Origin: Nostoc carneum NIES-2107
GTDB taxonomy: Bacteria; Cyanobacteriota; Cyanobacteriia; Cyanobacteriales; Nostocaceae
Direction of reading: 5' to 3'
NCBI GenBank assembly: GCA_002368155.1
Contig: AP018180.1
Coordinates: 186,001-250,000 of the forward strand
DNA: 64,000 nucleotides
Positions 32,449 through 42,626 of this stretch are shown one piece after another. Position 1 is the stretch's first letter. Every line of letters starts with the position of its first letter. A program made the position numbers and the translations under genes. Under the pieces are notes generated by a model. It was not told the origin of the DNA. It worked only from the letters and a program-made list of their open reading frames with translations, and made no database searches.

Positions 32449-34560
32449 ATGCCAAAGCAAATTATCATCGCGGAACAGCATCAAATTGCTGCTGTATTTT
32501 CGGAAGATCAAATACAAGAACTTGTTGTAGCCACGGGTCATCACCAAATTGGTGATATTTACTTAGGAGTGGTAGAAAATGTACTACCAGGTATTGATGC
32601 AGCTTTTGTCAATATTGGCGATCCAGAGCGTAACGGCTTTATTCATGTCACTGATTTAGGGCCGTTAAAGCTGAAACGCACAGCCGCCGCAATCACAGAA
32701 TTATTAGCACCACAACAAAAAGTGTTGGTGCAGGTAATGAAAGAGCCAACGGGGACAAAAGGGCCAAGGCTCACAGGTAATATCACCATGCCTGGACGTT
32801 ACGTAGTCCTGATGCCCTATGGTAGAGGTGTAAATTTATCTCGGCGGATTAAAAGTGAAAGCGAGCGTAACCGTCTGCGGGCATTAGCAATTTTGATCAA
32901 ACCCGCAGGCATGGGTTTACTGGTACGCACAGAGGCCGAAGGTAAACCAGAAGAAGCAATTATCGAAGATTTAGAAGTATTGCAGAAGCAGTGGGAAGCC
33001 ATTCAACAAGAAGCCCAATCCACCCGGGCCCCAGCATTGCTGAATCGAGATGATGACTTTATCCAACGCGTGCTGCGAGATATGTATGGCGCGGATGTGA
33101 ATCGCATTGTCGTCGATTCTAGTACTGGTTTAAAACGCGTCAAACAGTATTTACAAAACTGGAGTGGGGGTCAAACACCGCAGGGATTGTTAATTGACCA
33201 TCACCGCGATCGCTCTCCAATTTTAGAATATTTCCGGATAAACGCTGCCATTCGAGAAGCCCTCAAACCAAGAGTAGACTTACCTTCTGGTGGCTATATC
33301 ATCATTGAGCCAACCGAAGCCTTAACAGTTATAGATGTTAACTCCGGCTCCTTTACACGTTCCGCAACAGCTAGAGAAACAGTACTGTGGACTAACTGCG
33401 AAGCCGCTACAGAAATTGCCCGACAGATGCGTCTGCGGAATATTGCTGGGGTAATCGTGGTCGATTTCATTGACATGGAATCACGACGCGATCAACTGCA
33501 AGTGCTGGAGCATTTTAACAAGGCCCTGAAAGCAGACAAAGCTCGTCCCCAAATTGCTCAACTCACTGAACTGGGTTTAGTAGAACTCACCCGTAAGCGC
33601 CAAGGTCAAAATATTTACGAATTATTTGGTGAAACTTGCCCGACCTGTGGAGGTTTAGGGCATACTGTGCGTCTACCGGGAGAACTAGAAGGTAGATTGC
33701 CCACCATACCCACAGAAGTACCAGAACGCTTTATCCCTCTGCCGAATAGGGAACCAAGAGAGGCGAGAGAACCACGGGAAGCACGAGAACCTCGTCAGCC
33801 AGTGGCCCGCATTCCCGATCCACGGGAAACCTACGATGGATTTGGCGATACATTTGATAACGATGCTGACTTGGGTGCCCTCAACTTAATCAATCATCCC
33901 AGCTATCAAGAACTGAGCGATCATAACAAGCGCCGTACCCGCACCCGTCGTAGTCGCATTGGTATTGGTGCGCCCAATGGCAAAGATGAAGGACGGATTG
34001 TCAACAATCCACTCGCTTTTGTCAATGACCCCGACTTAGACTTAGATGCTGATAATGAACTAGCGCCAGCACCAGAGATACCACCACCAAGCTTGAATAA
34101 ACAAGGTTGGAGTGATCGAGGAGAACGGGCTAAAGTTACCAAAGTAGAACCAATCAAACCAGTGGTAGAACCACCGGAAATTAGGACTGTAGAAATGACC
34201 CATGAAGAGCAAGATGTTTTTGCTTTGATGGGTGTTTCTCCCTTGGTGAAGCTGGATCGGGAAGTTAAAAATCCGAAATCAGTCATTATCAATATTGTGC
34301 AACCAGGACAACTTCCCACTACAGAATCTACCTCTGATTCTACCCCTACTGAAAAAGTCAGCACTGCCGTCAGCACCATCAAAGTACCGACATCACAACT
34401 TGAAGTAGAGTCAAAACCATCACCCCAACCAGTTATGGAATCACCAGGATTCACTGCGATCGCAGAAGAACCTGAAGCCACGGAATCTAATAGTACTGCT
34501 GCTAGCCGTCGCCGTCGTCGTCGCTCCTCGGCCATTGATGACAACAATGAAGACAGCTAA
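32449..34560 (+). CDS. rne: Ribonuclease E/G (RNase E, cyanobacterial type)
   Basis: A 703-residue endoribonuclease for mRNA decay and rRNA/tRNA maturation. The catalytic half (1-415) has the S1-like domain (GDIYLGVVENVLPGIDAAFVNIG), the DNase I-like active site with aspartates in VIDVNSGSFT and VVDFIDME, and the zinc-link CPTCGG. A variable, disordered half follows, with a charged EPREAR-type triplicate (about residues 430-446) and acidic patches. Near the end is RRRRRRSSA (687-695), the nonapeptide known to recruit polynucleotide phosphorylase in cyanobacteria. The start has AGGG about 8 bases upstream. rnhB follows after 5 bp, so the two are an operon. Confidence 0.96.
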   Translation: MPKQIIIAEQHQIAAVFSEDQIQELVVATGHHQIGDIYLGVVENVLPGIDAAFVNIGDPERNGFIHVTDLGPLKLKRTAAAITELLAPQQKVLVQVMKEPTGTKGPRLTGNITMPGRYVVLMPYGRGVNLSRRIKSESERNRLRALAILIKPAGMGLLVRTEAEGKPEEAIIEDLEVLQKQWEAIQQEAQSTRAPALLNRDDDFIQRVLRDMYGADVNRIVVDSSTGLKRVKQYLQNWSGGQTPQGLLIDHHRDRSPILEYFRINAAIREALKPRVDLPSGGYIIIEPTEALTVIDVNSGSFTRSATARETVLWTNCEAATEIARQMRLRNIAGVIVVDFIDMESRRDQLQVLEHFNKALKADKARPQIAQLTELGLVELTRKRQGQNIYELFGETCPTCGGLGHTVRLPGELEGRLPTIPTEVPERFIPLPNREPREAREPREAREPRQPVARIPDPRETYDGFGDTFDNDADLGALNLINHPSYQELSDHNKRRTRTRRSRIGIGAPNGKDEGRIVNNPLAFVNDPDLDLDADNELAPAPEIPPPSLNKQGWSDRGERAKVTKVEPIKPVVEPPEIRTVEMTHEEQDVFALMGVSPLVKLDREVKNPKSVIINIVQPGQLPTTESTSDSTPTEKVSTAVSTIKVPTSQLEVESKPSPQPVMESPGFTAIAEEPEATESNSTAASRRRRRRSSAIDDNNEDS

Positions 34561-34565
34561 CTGCC

Positions 34566-35234
34566 ATGATGGTAGAGCCAGAGCAAACTGCCGCCAATCA
34601 TAATTCTGCGATACCTCAAAGTGAACTGCTGTGGTTAGAATTGTCAACCTTAGCGGGTACTGCGGGCATGGCTGGTGTGGATGAAGTAGGGCGAGGTGCT
34701 TTGTTTGGCCCTGTAGTAGCCGCCGCCGTTATGCTACCGGAGCGTGCTTGGCCAGAATTGATGGCAGCTAAAATCAAAGATAGTAAAAAGCTGTCTAGCT
34801 CTCGCAGAAATGAACTAGCACAGCAAATTTGTGCATTAGCAATAGACTGGAAAATTGGCTTCGCTTCCACTGCGGAAATTGATCAAATCAACATTTTGCA
34901 GGCAACACTGTTAGCAATGAAGCGGGCTGTGCTTAAACTGAAAGTACAGCCTGCACTGTGCTTAATAGATGGTAATCAGTCGGTAAAAGACTTATTATTA
35001 CCCCAACAAACAATAGTCAAAGGAGACGAGCGATCGCTCAATATTGCCGCCGCGAGTATTGTGGCTAAAGTTTGGCGTGATGAGCTAGTAGTGCGCTTGG
35101 CATCCAAGTATCCCATGTACGACTTAACAAGTAACAAGGGCTATGGTAGTCAAAAGCATTTACTAGCTCTGCAAAAATACGGGCCTTCACCGTTGCACCG
35201 TAAGTCCTTTCGTTCTTGTCAAATTCAAAGTTGA
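34566..35234 (+). CDS. rnhB: Ribonuclease HII
   Basis: A 222-residue RNase HII that removes RNA from RNA/DNA hybrids and misincorporated ribonucleotides. The conserved catalytic block is intact: GVDEVGRGALFGPVVAAAV (Asp-Glu pair), the KDSKKLSSSRR loop, CLIDGNQ (Asp), IAAASIVAKVWRD and the YDLTSNKGYGSQKH C-terminal loop. The first 35 residues are an unconserved extension. The gene is 5 bp downstream of rne and converges on the DUF1997 gene with a 34-bp gap. Confidence 0.95.
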   Translation: MMVEPEQTAANHNSAIPQSELLWLELSTLAGTAGMAGVDEVGRGALFGPVVAAAVMLPERAWPELMAAKIKDSKKLSSSRRNELAQQICALAIDWKIGFASTAEIDQINILQATLLAMKRAVLKLKVQPALCLIDGNQSVKDLLLPQQTIVKGDERSLNIAAASIVAKVWRDELVVRLASKYPMYDLTSNKGYGSQKHLLALQKYGPSPLHRKSFRSCQIQS

Positions 35235-35268
35235 GGTGAAATAAAACGTAGAGACTATGAGAGTTGAT

Positions 35269-35856
35269 TTACTCCATATTTAATATGGGCAATTCTGCGC
35301 TATCTTCGTTCAGCTTTTGAACATTCGTTTGCGAAATTACCCAGCGACGATAATCGGCTAATAGCTGATGTAGTAGCCGCTGTTTTACCGTCAATAGCAC
35401 ACTCTTAAGTAAGCCATTACCAGTGGTTTCTAAAATTGGTTTGGGAGTAAAACAAAATGGTGGTGGTAACTCTACCTGCACTTCTAAATCAGCTTTGCCT
35501 TGCAGGTGTGTACCTGTACTGAGTTGTGATGGTGACAAGTAACCTTTTAAATTCAAAGCAAAACGTTGATTAATATACTCAACACCAAGAATTTCACAAC
35601 CTACAGATCGCAAACAAATAGTGCCATTAGATTCTGCCCAGACTCTCATGTCTACAGTTGGTTGCAAACTAAGTGACATAAAAGTCAGAGGACGCATTTT
35701 TAACCGAAATACTTCTTCTGAAAGTTGCTGAATGCGATTATTGTCAACTAAAGCATGAACCAACCGTTGTGGTTGGCGCAAGTAGTGTTGAATTGGAATA
35801 GGCTGCTTTGGAACAGCAATTTCAACTGATTGAGAAGCCGTAAACCGGGTAGCCAT
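35269..35856 (-). CDS. DUF1997 family protein
   Basis: A 195-residue soluble protein. It has the DUF1997 pattern: an N-terminal strand after FTASQSVEIAVP, an HYLRQPQRLVHALVD helix, FRLKMRPLTFMSLSLQPTVDMRVW, then a long antiparallel sheet and the final KSVLLTVKQRLLHQLLADYRRW helix. The family belongs to the START/polyketide-cyclase-like fold and is found in cyanobacteria and plants. Its ligand is unknown. A putative promoter lies in the AT-rich spacer to its right. Confidence 0.85.
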   Translation of the reverse strand: MATRFTASQSVEIAVPKQPIPIQHYLRQPQRLVHALVDNNRIQQLSEEVFRLKMRPLTFMSLSLQPTVDMRVWAESNGTICLRSVGCEILGVEYINQRFALNLKGYLSPSQLSTGTHLQGKADLEVQVELPPPFCFTPKPILETTGNGLLKSVLLTVKQRLLHQLLADYRRWVISQTNVQKLNEDSAELPILNME

Positions 35857-36225
35857 GAGTAAATGAATATATATGTTGTTTAATTTTAATATTTTTTAAT
35901 ATATTAGATTGATTTTGAGATAAAGTCTCAGCTTTATTGATTATAAAAACTATTGTGACTCATAAACTATACATTATGCATAATAAAGTTAATAATTTGA
36001 TGACTATCTTTAGTTAGAGAAATATATCAGTAATCATCAAAATTAATCATTGACAAATTATATGTTATATGCAACAAAAAATCCGCCAATAATAAAATTT
36101 TGAGCAATTCTCTGAGGAATTAAAATACAGAATAATCAGTAGAATTTATTTCAGAAAATGGCTGTTAAAAATTTGTAGTTTACCTATCTGTAAACAAATC
36201 AAACTTGCACCTCAAGGCTAAAAAG
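35857..36225. other. AT-rich divergent spacer between DUF1997 gene and pheA
   Basis: About 370 bp, strongly A/T. It contains the divergent promoters but no recognisable attenuator, repeat or open frame. An AAGG lies about 10 bases before the pheA ATG at 36226. Confidence 0.5.
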
Positions 36226-37119
36226 ATGACACTAGCGATCGCACATTTAGGGCCTCCCGGTACTTATGCAGAGCAAGCAGCTGTTTTTTATCTCAATTGG
36301 CTGGCTCAAACGACAGGAGTTGCAGCTACATTACGTCCTTATCCCAGCATTGCTCAATCACTCCAAGCTGTTGCTCAAGGAGAAACGCAGTTGGCAGTTG
36401 TGCCAGTGGAAAATTCCATAGAAGGCAGTGTCACCATGACAATGGATACATTGTGGCTATTGGATAGTTTGCAAATTCAGCTAGCTTTGGTATTACCTAT
36501 CGCCCATACTCTAATTTCCTGTGCTACAAGTTTAGAGCAGATAAAAACTGTTTATTCTCACCCACAGGCGTTGGCTCAATGTCAAAGCTGGTTAGGGCAA
36601 TTTCTCCCGACAGTACAGATAATTCCCAGCAATTCCACTACCGAAGCATTACAACTACTAAAGGAAGATTTAACAGCTGCGGCGATCGCATCTATGAGAG
36701 CAGCTGAACTCTATAACTTGCCAATACTAGCCACTGGTATCAACGATTATCCAGAAAACTGCACTCGCTTTTGGGTAATTAGTCAAGCTCAAACTGAGAT
36801 TTCGCCACAGAAATATTACACAACAAATACCCATACTTCCTTAGCTTTCAGCTTACCGGCTAATCTGCCAGGCGCACTTGTTAAACCCCTGCAAATATTT
36901 GCTCAACGAGAAATTAACCTCAGCCGCATTGAATCTCGCCCGACAAAGCGCTCTTTGGGGGAATATTTATTTTTTATGGATTTAGAAGCAGACCGCAATT
37001 CACCTAAAATGCAATCTGCTTTGGCAGAACTTAGCACCTACACAGAAATTTTAAAAATTTTTGGTAGCTACAGTATCCTACCGATTACAACTCTACAGTC
37101 AGTAGAATCCATTGATTAA
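36226..37119 (+). CDS. pheA: Prephenate dehydratase
   Basis: A 297-residue enzyme that converts prephenate to phenylpyruvate for phenylalanine synthesis. The catalytic domain begins AIAHLGPPGTYAEQAA and includes the VVPVENSIEGSV element and the active-site NCTRFWVI (Thr-Arg-Phe). The C-terminal ACT domain (TSLAFSLPANLPGALVKPLQIFAQREINLSRIESRPTKRSLGEYLFFMDLE) is the phenylalanine-sensing part, with the conserved ESRP motif. The chorismate mutase domain of enteric PheA is absent, as usual in cyanobacteria. The ATG at 36226 is preferred to the upstream TTG at 36205. It converges on the Lon-domain gene with a gap of one base. Confidence 0.94.
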   Translation: MTLAIAHLGPPGTYAEQAAVFYLNWLAQTTGVAATLRPYPSIAQSLQAVAQGETQLAVVPVENSIEGSVTMTMDTLWLLDSLQIQLALVLPIAHTLISCATSLEQIKTVYSHPQALAQCQSWLGQFLPTVQIIPSNSTTEALQLLKEDLTAAAIASMRAAELYNLPILATGINDYPENCTRFWVISQAQTEISPQKYYTTNTHTSLAFSLPANLPGALVKPLQIFAQREINLSRIESRPTKRSLGEYLFFMDLEADRNSPKMQSALAELSTYTEILKIFGSYSILPITTLQSVESID

Positions 37120-37120
37120 C

Positions 37121-37771
37121 TTATAATTTTTGATTAAAAGTGTCTTTGAGAACTGTACGAGCTGCCAAGTGATTGCGAGTAGAAGTCAAAATTTCCGATT
37201 CTCTTTCCAAGCGAGCCGCCGTATCACGCATTTCTAGCAATGACTGCTGTTCTGTGGCTACCCCATAAAGGTTACTAGCTACCCAATAAGATAACTCGGT
37301 AGGCAGATCGGGTACATCTTCTGGTAGTTCAATATTTTGTTCAGTTAACTTCGCTGAAAGACGCACAACATCTCGTAGCAGTTGTTCTACCTCTGAAGCT
37401 AAAGGTCGCAAATCTTTTGTTGGTGTTTGGTCTTCAAACCACTCAACCAAAGCCACCCGGTAGGGTTTTTCGCGAACATATTCTAAAACACGAAATCTTT
37501 GCTGACCTAAAGTTAACATTTTCATCCGGTCGTCTGGCAGTCGCTGGTAATGAATAATCTCTGCACAGCAACCAACATTAGCAATGGTACCTTTAACTGG
37601 ATCGACCATCAAAACCCCAAACCTGCGATCGCTTTCAAGAATCGTGTTCATCATGATTCTGTAGCGAAATTCAAAAATATGCAGGGGTAATGGTCTGCCA
37701 GGAAACAGAACTACTTCAGGTAACGGGAACAGAGGTAGTTCGCGAACTGCAATTCTAGAAGAGGATGTCAT
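37121..37771 (-). CDS. Lon-protease substrate-binding domain protein
   Basis: A 216-residue protein that is only the N-terminal (substrate-binding) domain of Lon, without ATPase or protease parts. Family features include RELPLFPLPEVVLFPGRPLPLHIFEFRYR, GVLMVDP, VGCCAEIIHYQRLPDDRMKMLTLGQQRFRV and the coiled helix LEMRDTAARLERESEIL. Such stand-alone proteins are common in cyanobacteria and plants and may bind unfolded or damaged proteins. It lies downstream of the str operon on the same strand but beyond a terminator. Confidence 0.9.
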   Translation of the reverse strand: MTSSSRIAVRELPLFPLPEVVLFPGRPLPLHIFEFRYRIMMNTILESDRRFGVLMVDPVKGTIANVGCCAEIIHYQRLPDDRMKMLTLGQQRFRVLEYVREKPYRVALVEWFEDQTPTKDLRPLASEVEQLLRDVVRLSAKLTEQNIELPEDVPDLPTELSYWVASNLYGVATEQQSLLEMRDTAARLERESEILTSTRNHLAARTVLKDTFNQKL

Positions 37772-37862
37772 AGTTACTCTGGTATAAATTTAATCGTTAA
37801 AATTTATGAGTCTCTGTTTCTCCCGTACAATGTTTACATTCTATCATTTGTTTTAAAGCTCA

Positions 37863-37894
37863 GAAAAAGCCCTGAGAGATATTTCTTCAGGGCT
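37863..37894 (-). terminator. Terminator of the str operon
   Basis: AGCCCTGA and TCAGGGCT (37868-37875 and 37887-37894) form a perfect 8-bp stem; on the minus strand it is followed by TTTTTCTG. It lies about 285 bp past rpsJ and upstream of the Lon-domain gene. Confidence 0.8.
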
Positions 37895-37964
37895 GTGTAA
37901 GTATTAATACAAAAGTGATAATCAAGAGTTGAAGGTCAATGGTGATTACGCATTTGACCGTGCC

Positions 37965-38157
37965 AATTTTAGATTTTAAATTTGGGATTTTTGATTGTTT
38001 CTCATACAAGCACCGCCTCTTTTGGAGCCACTCTCTTGGGCGAGTTCCTCAGGCCAGTCCACACAATAGGGGCGAACCCCCGCAAGCGGCTAGCTCGATT
38101 TGAGAGAAGTGGCGTGGCGGAACAAATCTAAAATCTAAAATCCAAAATCCAAAATTG
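37965..38157. repeat. Palindromic element with TTTTAGATT-type arms
   Basis: The left end carries CAATTTTAGATTTTAAATTT and the right end, in reverse orientation, a run of AAATCTA and AAATCCA heptamers closing with AAAATTG. Inside, CCGCC...GCCACTCTCTTG is mirrored by GAGAGAAGTGGCGTGGCGG. The whole of about 190 bp can fold on itself, carries no open frame and sits in the spacer between rpsJ and the Lon-domain gene (37772-38178). It belongs in style with the other palindromic elements in this window. Confidence 0.65.
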
Positions 38158-38178
38158 TTTGACTCTTGACTTATAAAA

Positions 38179-38496
38179 TTAAAGTTTTACTTCGATGTCC
38201 ACACCAGATGGCAGATCTAGCTTCATCAGAGCATCAATAGTTTTAGAAGAAGGCTGATAAATGTCAATAATCCGGCGATGGGTGCGAGTTTCAAAGTGTT
38301 CGCGGGAATCTTTATCTACGTGAGGCGATCGCAATACACAATAAATCTTACGTTTTGTTGGTAAAGGAATAGGCCCGATAGCTGTGGCGTTAGTGCGGTT
38401 AGCGGTGTCTACAATCTTCTCGCAAGATGTATCCAATAAACGACGATCAAAAGCTTGTAAGCGGATTCTAATTTTCTGCTGCTGTAGAGTTGCCAT
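38179..38496 (-). CDS. rpsJ: 30S ribosomal protein S10
   Basis: A 105-residue S10 protein ([28 protein letters not shown], then [39 protein letters not shown]). It is a component of the 30S head and binds NusB in antitermination. In cyanobacteria rpsJ commonly follows tuf at the end of the str operon rather than heading the S10 operon, as seen here. Confidence 0.97.
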   Translation of the reverse strand: MATLQQQKIRIRLQAFDRRLLDTSCEKIVDTANRTNATAIGPIPLPTKRKIYCVLRSPHVDKDSREHFETRTHRRIIDIYQPSSKTIDALMKLDLPSGVDIEVKL

Positions 38497-38637
38497 CTTT
38501 AGTTTTCTAGGTTCTGATTATTTAAGGGACTTTCAGAGATTAGAGATTGGGGAGTGAGGAGTTGGTAATAGAGATAACATCTCCATCCCTAATCCCTAAT
38601 TCCCAATTAGTAATCTATTGAATTGAGGGAAGAGAAA

Positions 38638-38670
38638 GGAGCAGAGAGTTTGCTATCTCTGCTCCTTTTT
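38638..38670. terminator. Hairpin between tuf and rpsJ
   Basis: GGAGCAGAGA (38638-38647) and TCTCTGCTCC (38656-38665) form a perfect 10-bp stem with an 8-base loop. It lies about 20 bp past the tuf stop. On the operon strand it is followed by TTTCTCTT, a weak T tract, so it may partly terminate or protect the tuf message rather than stop all transcription into rpsJ. A GGGGAGT/TAGAGAT repeat-like tract and short unique sequence fill the rest of the gap. Confidence 0.7.
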
Positions 38671-38687
38671 AATTAAGTGAAAAGGTG

Positions 38688-39917
38688 CTATTTGACGATC
38701 TTAGAAACGACACCAGCACCGATGGTACGACCACCTTCACGAATCGCAAAGCGCATTCCCTGCTCAATTGCAATTGGGTTGATCAATTCTACAGTCATCT
38801 TGATGCGATCGCCTGGCATTACCATTTCTGCCGCAGCGCCTTCATCAGTGGTGAAAGCTTGGATGGTGCCAGTTACATCTGTTGTCCGTACATAGAACTG
38901 AGGACGGTAGCCAGCAAAAAATGGGGTTTTCCGACCGCCTTCTTTTTCTGTCAGAACGTACACTTCACCTTCAAATTGAGTATGAGGTGTAATAGAACCG
39001 GGTTTAGCTAGTACCATACCCCGTTCAATATCTGCCTTTTGGATACCACGCAGTAATACACCTGCGTTATCACCAGCTAAACCTTCATCCAGACTCTTCT
39101 TGAACATTTCGATCCCAGTAACAGTGGTGTTGCGGGTATCTCTAATGCCCACCAACTCTACCACATCACCAACCTTAACTTTACCTCGTTCAATCCGACC
39201 GGTAGCAACGGTACCACGACCAGTGATGGAGAATACGTCTTCTACAGCCATCAAGAAGGGTTGGTCAACAGCCCGCTCTGGAGTGGGGATGTAGGAGTCT
39301 ACAGCATCCATCAGTTCATAGATTTTATCTACCCACTGATTCTCGCCACGCTGGGTCTTGGGGTTAGCAGTCATTGCTTCCAGTGCTTGTAGACCAGATC
39401 CTTTGATGATGGGAATGTCATCGCCAGGGAAATCGTAGCTAGAAAGCAGTTCTCTAAGTTCTAGTTCTACTAGTTCTAGCAGTTCTGGGTCATCCATTAA
39501 GTCTTCTTTGTTCAAGAAGACAACCAAGCTGGGAACGCCTACCTGTTTTGCTAGCAGGATGTGTTCGCGGGTTTGGGGCATGGGGCCATCGGTAGCAGCT
39601 ACTACTAGAATCGCTCCGTCCATTTGGGCTGCACCAGTGATCATGTTTTTCACATAGTCAGCGTGTCCTGGACAGTCTACGTGAGCATAGTGGCGATTTT
39701 CGGTTTCATACTCAACGTGAGCGGTATTAATAGTAATACCCCGCGCCTTTTCTTCTGGTGCGTTGTCGATTTGGTCGTAGCCTTTAGCTACAGCTTGGCC
39801 AAGAGCTGCCAAGGTCATGGTGATGGCTGCTGTTAATGTTGTTTTACCGTGGTCAACGTGTCCAACAGTACCGATGTTAACGTGGGGTTTCTTCCTTTCA
39901 AACTTTGCGCGTGCCAT
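38688..39917 (-). CDS. tuf: Elongation factor Tu
   Basis: A 409-residue GTPase that delivers aminoacyl-tRNA to the ribosome. Motifs: G1 GHVDHGKT, the effector [14 protein letters not shown]3 [12 protein letters not shown]4 NKED and the domain 2 segment [13 protein letters not shown]. Domain 3 ends in [21 protein letters not shown]. Length is typical for cyanobacteria, which have an insertion relative to E. coli. It follows fusA by 22 bp. Confidence 0.98.
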   Translation of the reverse strand: MARAKFERKKPHVNIGTVGHVDHGKTTLTAAITMTLAALGQAVAKGYDQIDNAPEEKARGITINTAHVEYETENRHYAHVDCPGHADYVKNMITGAAQMDGAILVVAATDGPMPQTREHILLAKQVGVPSLVVFLNKEDLMDDPELLELVELELRELLSSYDFPGDDIPIIKGSGLQALEAMTANPKTQRGENQWVDKIYELMDAVDSYIPTPERAVDQPFLMAVEDVFSITGRGTVATGRIERGKVKVGDVVELVGIRDTRNTTVTGIEMFKKSLDEGLAGDNAGVLLRGIQKADIERGMVLAKPGSITPHTQFEGEVYVLTEKEGGRKTPFFAGYRPQFYVRTTDVTGTIQAFTTDEGAAAEMVMPGDRIKMTVELINPIAIEQGMRFAIREGGRTIGAGVVSKIVK

Positions 39918-39939
39918 GAATGCTCGTTTCCTTTTTTAA

Positions 39940-42018
39940 TTAAGCGTTCCCTTTGCTTTTTGCAATGATTGCCTCAGCCACGTTGCGAGGCACTTCGTCG
40001 TAGTGGCTAAACTCCATTGAGAAGATGCCCCGACCCTGAGTCTTCGACCGGATATCGGTGGCGTAGCCAAACATTTCTGCCAATGGGACTTTAGCAGTCA
40101 CTTTAGCAAGACCTTGCTCAGATCCCATACCCTCAATTTGCCCACGACGGGAATTGAGGTCACCCATGACATCGCCAAGGAAGTTTTCTGGAACTTCAAC
40201 CTCGACTTTCATCATAGGCTCTAAAAGAACGGGCGCAGCTTTGTGTGCTGCTTCTTTCATCGCCATAGAGCCGGCGATTTTGAAAGCCATTTCTGAAGAG
40301 TCTACATCATGGTAAGAGCCATCAACCAAAGTAGCTTTCACATCAATGAGTGGATAGCCAGCTAAAATACCAGATTCACAGCATTCTTTCATTCCTTGTT
40401 CTGCAGGGCCAACATACTCTTTGGGTACGGAACCACCAACAATCTTAGAAACGAATTCAAAGCCGCTACCAGGTTCACCTGGCTCCAAATCGATCACAAC
40501 GTGACCGTATTGACCTTTACCACCACTTTGGCGAATAAATTTACCTTCGACTCTGGTGACTGGTTTACGAATTGTTTCGCGGTAAGCTACTTGGGGTGCA
40601 CCCACATTTGCTTCCACTTTAAATTCGCGTAACATCCGGTCTACAAGAATTTCCAGGTGTAGCTCTCCCATCCCTGCAATCACTGTTTGGTTGGTTTCAG
40701 GATCGACGTGGACACGGAAAGTCGGGTCTTCTTCTGAAAGAGATTGCAGTGCCTTGGATAGTTTATCCATGTCGTTCTTGGTTTTGGGTTCAACCGCCAC
40801 CGAGATCACAGGCTCAGGAATGAATAAAGATTCCAGAATTACTGGTGATCCTTCATCAGTAATGGTGTCACCTGTTAAGGTATCTTTCAAACCCAACGCT
40901 GCACCTAGATCTCCAGCACGCATTTCTTCGACATCTTGTCGTTCATCGGCTTTCAAAATAACTAGGCGAGAGATGCGTTCTTTCTTACCTTTAGTAGCGT
41001 TGAGAATGTAGCTACCCTTCTTCAGGACACCAGAATAAACGCGTACAAAGGTTAAGCGACCATACGGGTCAGCCATAATCTTGAATGCCAGCGCTGATAA
41101 AGGTTCGTTATCATCAGCCCGACGTTCAACGGTATCACCATTAGGCAATGTACCTTGAATTGCTGGTACATCAATTGGCGCTGGCAAGTAATCTACAACT
41201 GCATCCAGCATTAGCTGTACGCCTTTGTTTTTAAATGCTGAACCGCAAAGCACTGGCACAATCGTACCTGCAATTGTTCCCTTTCGCAGAGCAGTCTGAA
41301 TTTCCGCTTCTGTAAGTTCTTCACCCTCGAAGTACTTAGTCATCAAATCATCATCGGTTTCTGCTACTGCTTCGATGAGTTTGGTGCGGTATTCTGCGGC
41401 TTGCTCTTGCAAGTCGGCGGGAATTTCAGTTTCCTGAATATCTGTTCCCTGATCGTTGTTGTAAATATAGGCACGCATCCGTACCAGGTCAACGATGCCT
41501 TTAAATTCGGTTTCGCTACCAATTGGCAGTTGAATGGCAATAGCATTTGCTCGCAAGCGATCGCGCATTTGTTCGTGAACTCTGTAGAAGTTCGCGCCTG
41601 TACGATCCATCTTGTTGATAAAGGCTATCCGCGGCACTTTATAGCGGTCTGCTTGTCGCCATACTGTTTCTGATTGTGGCTGTACGCCACCCACAGAACA
41701 GAACACGGCGATTACACCATCCAACACACGCATGGAGCGCTCAACTTCAATAGTGAAGTCAACGTGACCTGGAGTATCGATAATGTTTATTTGATGATCT
41801 TTCCAGCTGGTACTAATAGCAGCGGCGGTGATTGTGATTCCTCTCTCCCGCTCTTGCTCCATCCAGTCTGTGACGGCTGTTCCTTCATGGACTTCGCCAA
41901 TCTTATGAATTATCCCAGAGTAAAACAATATTCTCTCTGTTGTTGTTGTCTTGCCCGCATCTATATGCGCCGCAATACCGATATTGCGTACTCTCTCTAG
42001 CGGGATCGTACGTGCCAC
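39940..42018 (-). CDS. fusA: Elongation factor G
   Basis: A 692-residue translocase GTPase. It starts [23 protein letters not shown] (G1), then RGITITAAA (switch I), DTPGHVDF (G3) and NKMDR (G4). Domains 3-5 follow, including GELHLEI, GQYGHV and the C-terminal [17 protein letters not shown]. Complete and canonical. It sits between rpsG and tuf in the str operon; a paired palindrome lies in the gap before it. Confidence 0.98.
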   Translation of the reverse strand: MARTIPLERVRNIGIAAHIDAGKTTTTERILFYSGIIHKIGEVHEGTAVTDWMEQERERGITITAAAISTSWKDHQINIIDTPGHVDFTIEVERSMRVLDGVIAVFCSVGGVQPQSETVWRQADRYKVPRIAFINKMDRTGANFYRVHEQMRDRLRANAIAIQLPIGSETEFKGIVDLVRMRAYIYNNDQGTDIQETEIPADLQEQAAEYRTKLIEAVAETDDDLMTKYFEGEELTEAEIQTALRKGTIAGTIVPVLCGSAFKNKGVQLMLDAVVDYLPAPIDVPAIQGTLPNGDTVERRADDNEPLSALAFKIMADPYGRLTFVRVYSGVLKKGSYILNATKGKKERISRLVILKADERQDVEEMRAGDLGAALGLKDTLTGDTITDEGSPVILESLFIPEPVISVAVEPKTKNDMDKLSKALQSLSEEDPTFRVHVDPETNQTVIAGMGELHLEILVDRMLREFKVEANVGAPQVAYRETIRKPVTRVEGKFIRQSGGKGQYGHVVIDLEPGEPGSGFEFVSKIVGGSVPKEYVGPAEQGMKECCESGILAGYPLIDVKATLVDGSYHDVDSSEMAFKIAGSMAMKEAAHKAAPVLLEPMMKVEVEVPENFLGDVMGDLNSRRGQIEGMGSEQGLAKVTAKVPLAEMFGYATDIRSKTQGRGIFSMEFSHYDEVPRNVAEAIIAKSKGNA

Positions 42019-42113
42019 AGTAGCCTCCTATAGTTTTTGCCTCATGATATCTTGTATATTACTCTTTGTTAAGATTCTATACTTTTACGGAAAACCGTCT
42101 TTTTTGAAAATCC

Positions 42114-42147
42114 GCGATATATCGCTCTTAAATGTACGATATATCGC
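42114..42147. promoter_or_regulatory. Two copies of CGATATATCGC palindrome spaced 22 bp
   Basis: GCGATATATCGC (42114-42125) is a perfect 12-bp palindrome and ACGATATATCGC (42136-42147) repeats it with one change. The start-to-start distance of 22 bp is close to two helical turns. They lie in the 137-bp rpsG-fusA spacer, next to the rpsG stop, and could be operator sites for an internal promoter of fusA-tuf-rpsJ. Confidence 0.5.
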
Positions 42148-42155
42148 TTCTAGAC

Positions 42156-42626
42156 TTAGTAACGATAGTGAGCAAAGGCTTTGTTGGCTTCTGCCATGCG
42201 GTGTGTTTCTTCCCGCTTACGAATGGCATTGCCGGTTTCATTAGCAGCATCCATTAGCTCATTAGCTAATTTGCCTGCCATTGTTCGTCCGGCTCTAGAA
42301 CGAGAAAATTGTACCAGCCAACGTAGCGCTAGGGTAGTACCCCGTTCTGAACGCACTTCCATTGGTACTTGGTAAGTTGCTCCACCAACTCGGCGAGCTT
42401 TTACTTCTACTAGAGGCGTTGCATTCCGCACTGCTCTTTCAAAGGTCTCTAGAGCAGGATTACCAGTGCGTTCCTCAATAGTTTTTAGTGCATCATAAAC
42501 AATGCGTGCCGCCAATGATTTTTTACCATGACGCATTACTCGCCGCATGATCATGCTAACTAGGCGGCTATTATAAACTGAGTCAGGCGGAACTGGTCGC
42601 CTTTGACTAACACCACGACGTGACAT
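42156..42626 (-). CDS. rpsG: 30S ribosomal protein S7
   Basis: A 156-residue primary 16S rRNA-binding protein of the 30S head. It begins [31 protein letters not shown] and has the conserved [21 protein letters not shown] and [43 protein letters not shown] segments. Complete. Confidence 0.98.
   Translation of the reverse strand: MSRRGVSQRRPVPPDSVYNSRLVSMIMRRVMRHGKKSLAARIVYDALKTIEERTGNPALETFERAVRNATPLVEVKARRVGGATYQVPMEVRSERGTTLALRWLVQFSRSRAGRTMAGKLANELMDAANETGNAIRKREETHRMAEANKAFAHYRY

Noticed and set aside
33921-34547. 208-codon minus-strand frame opposite the rne tail
   Set aside because: Shadow of the low-complexity C-terminal half of RNase E; Ser/Leu/Arg composition is typical of antisense reading.
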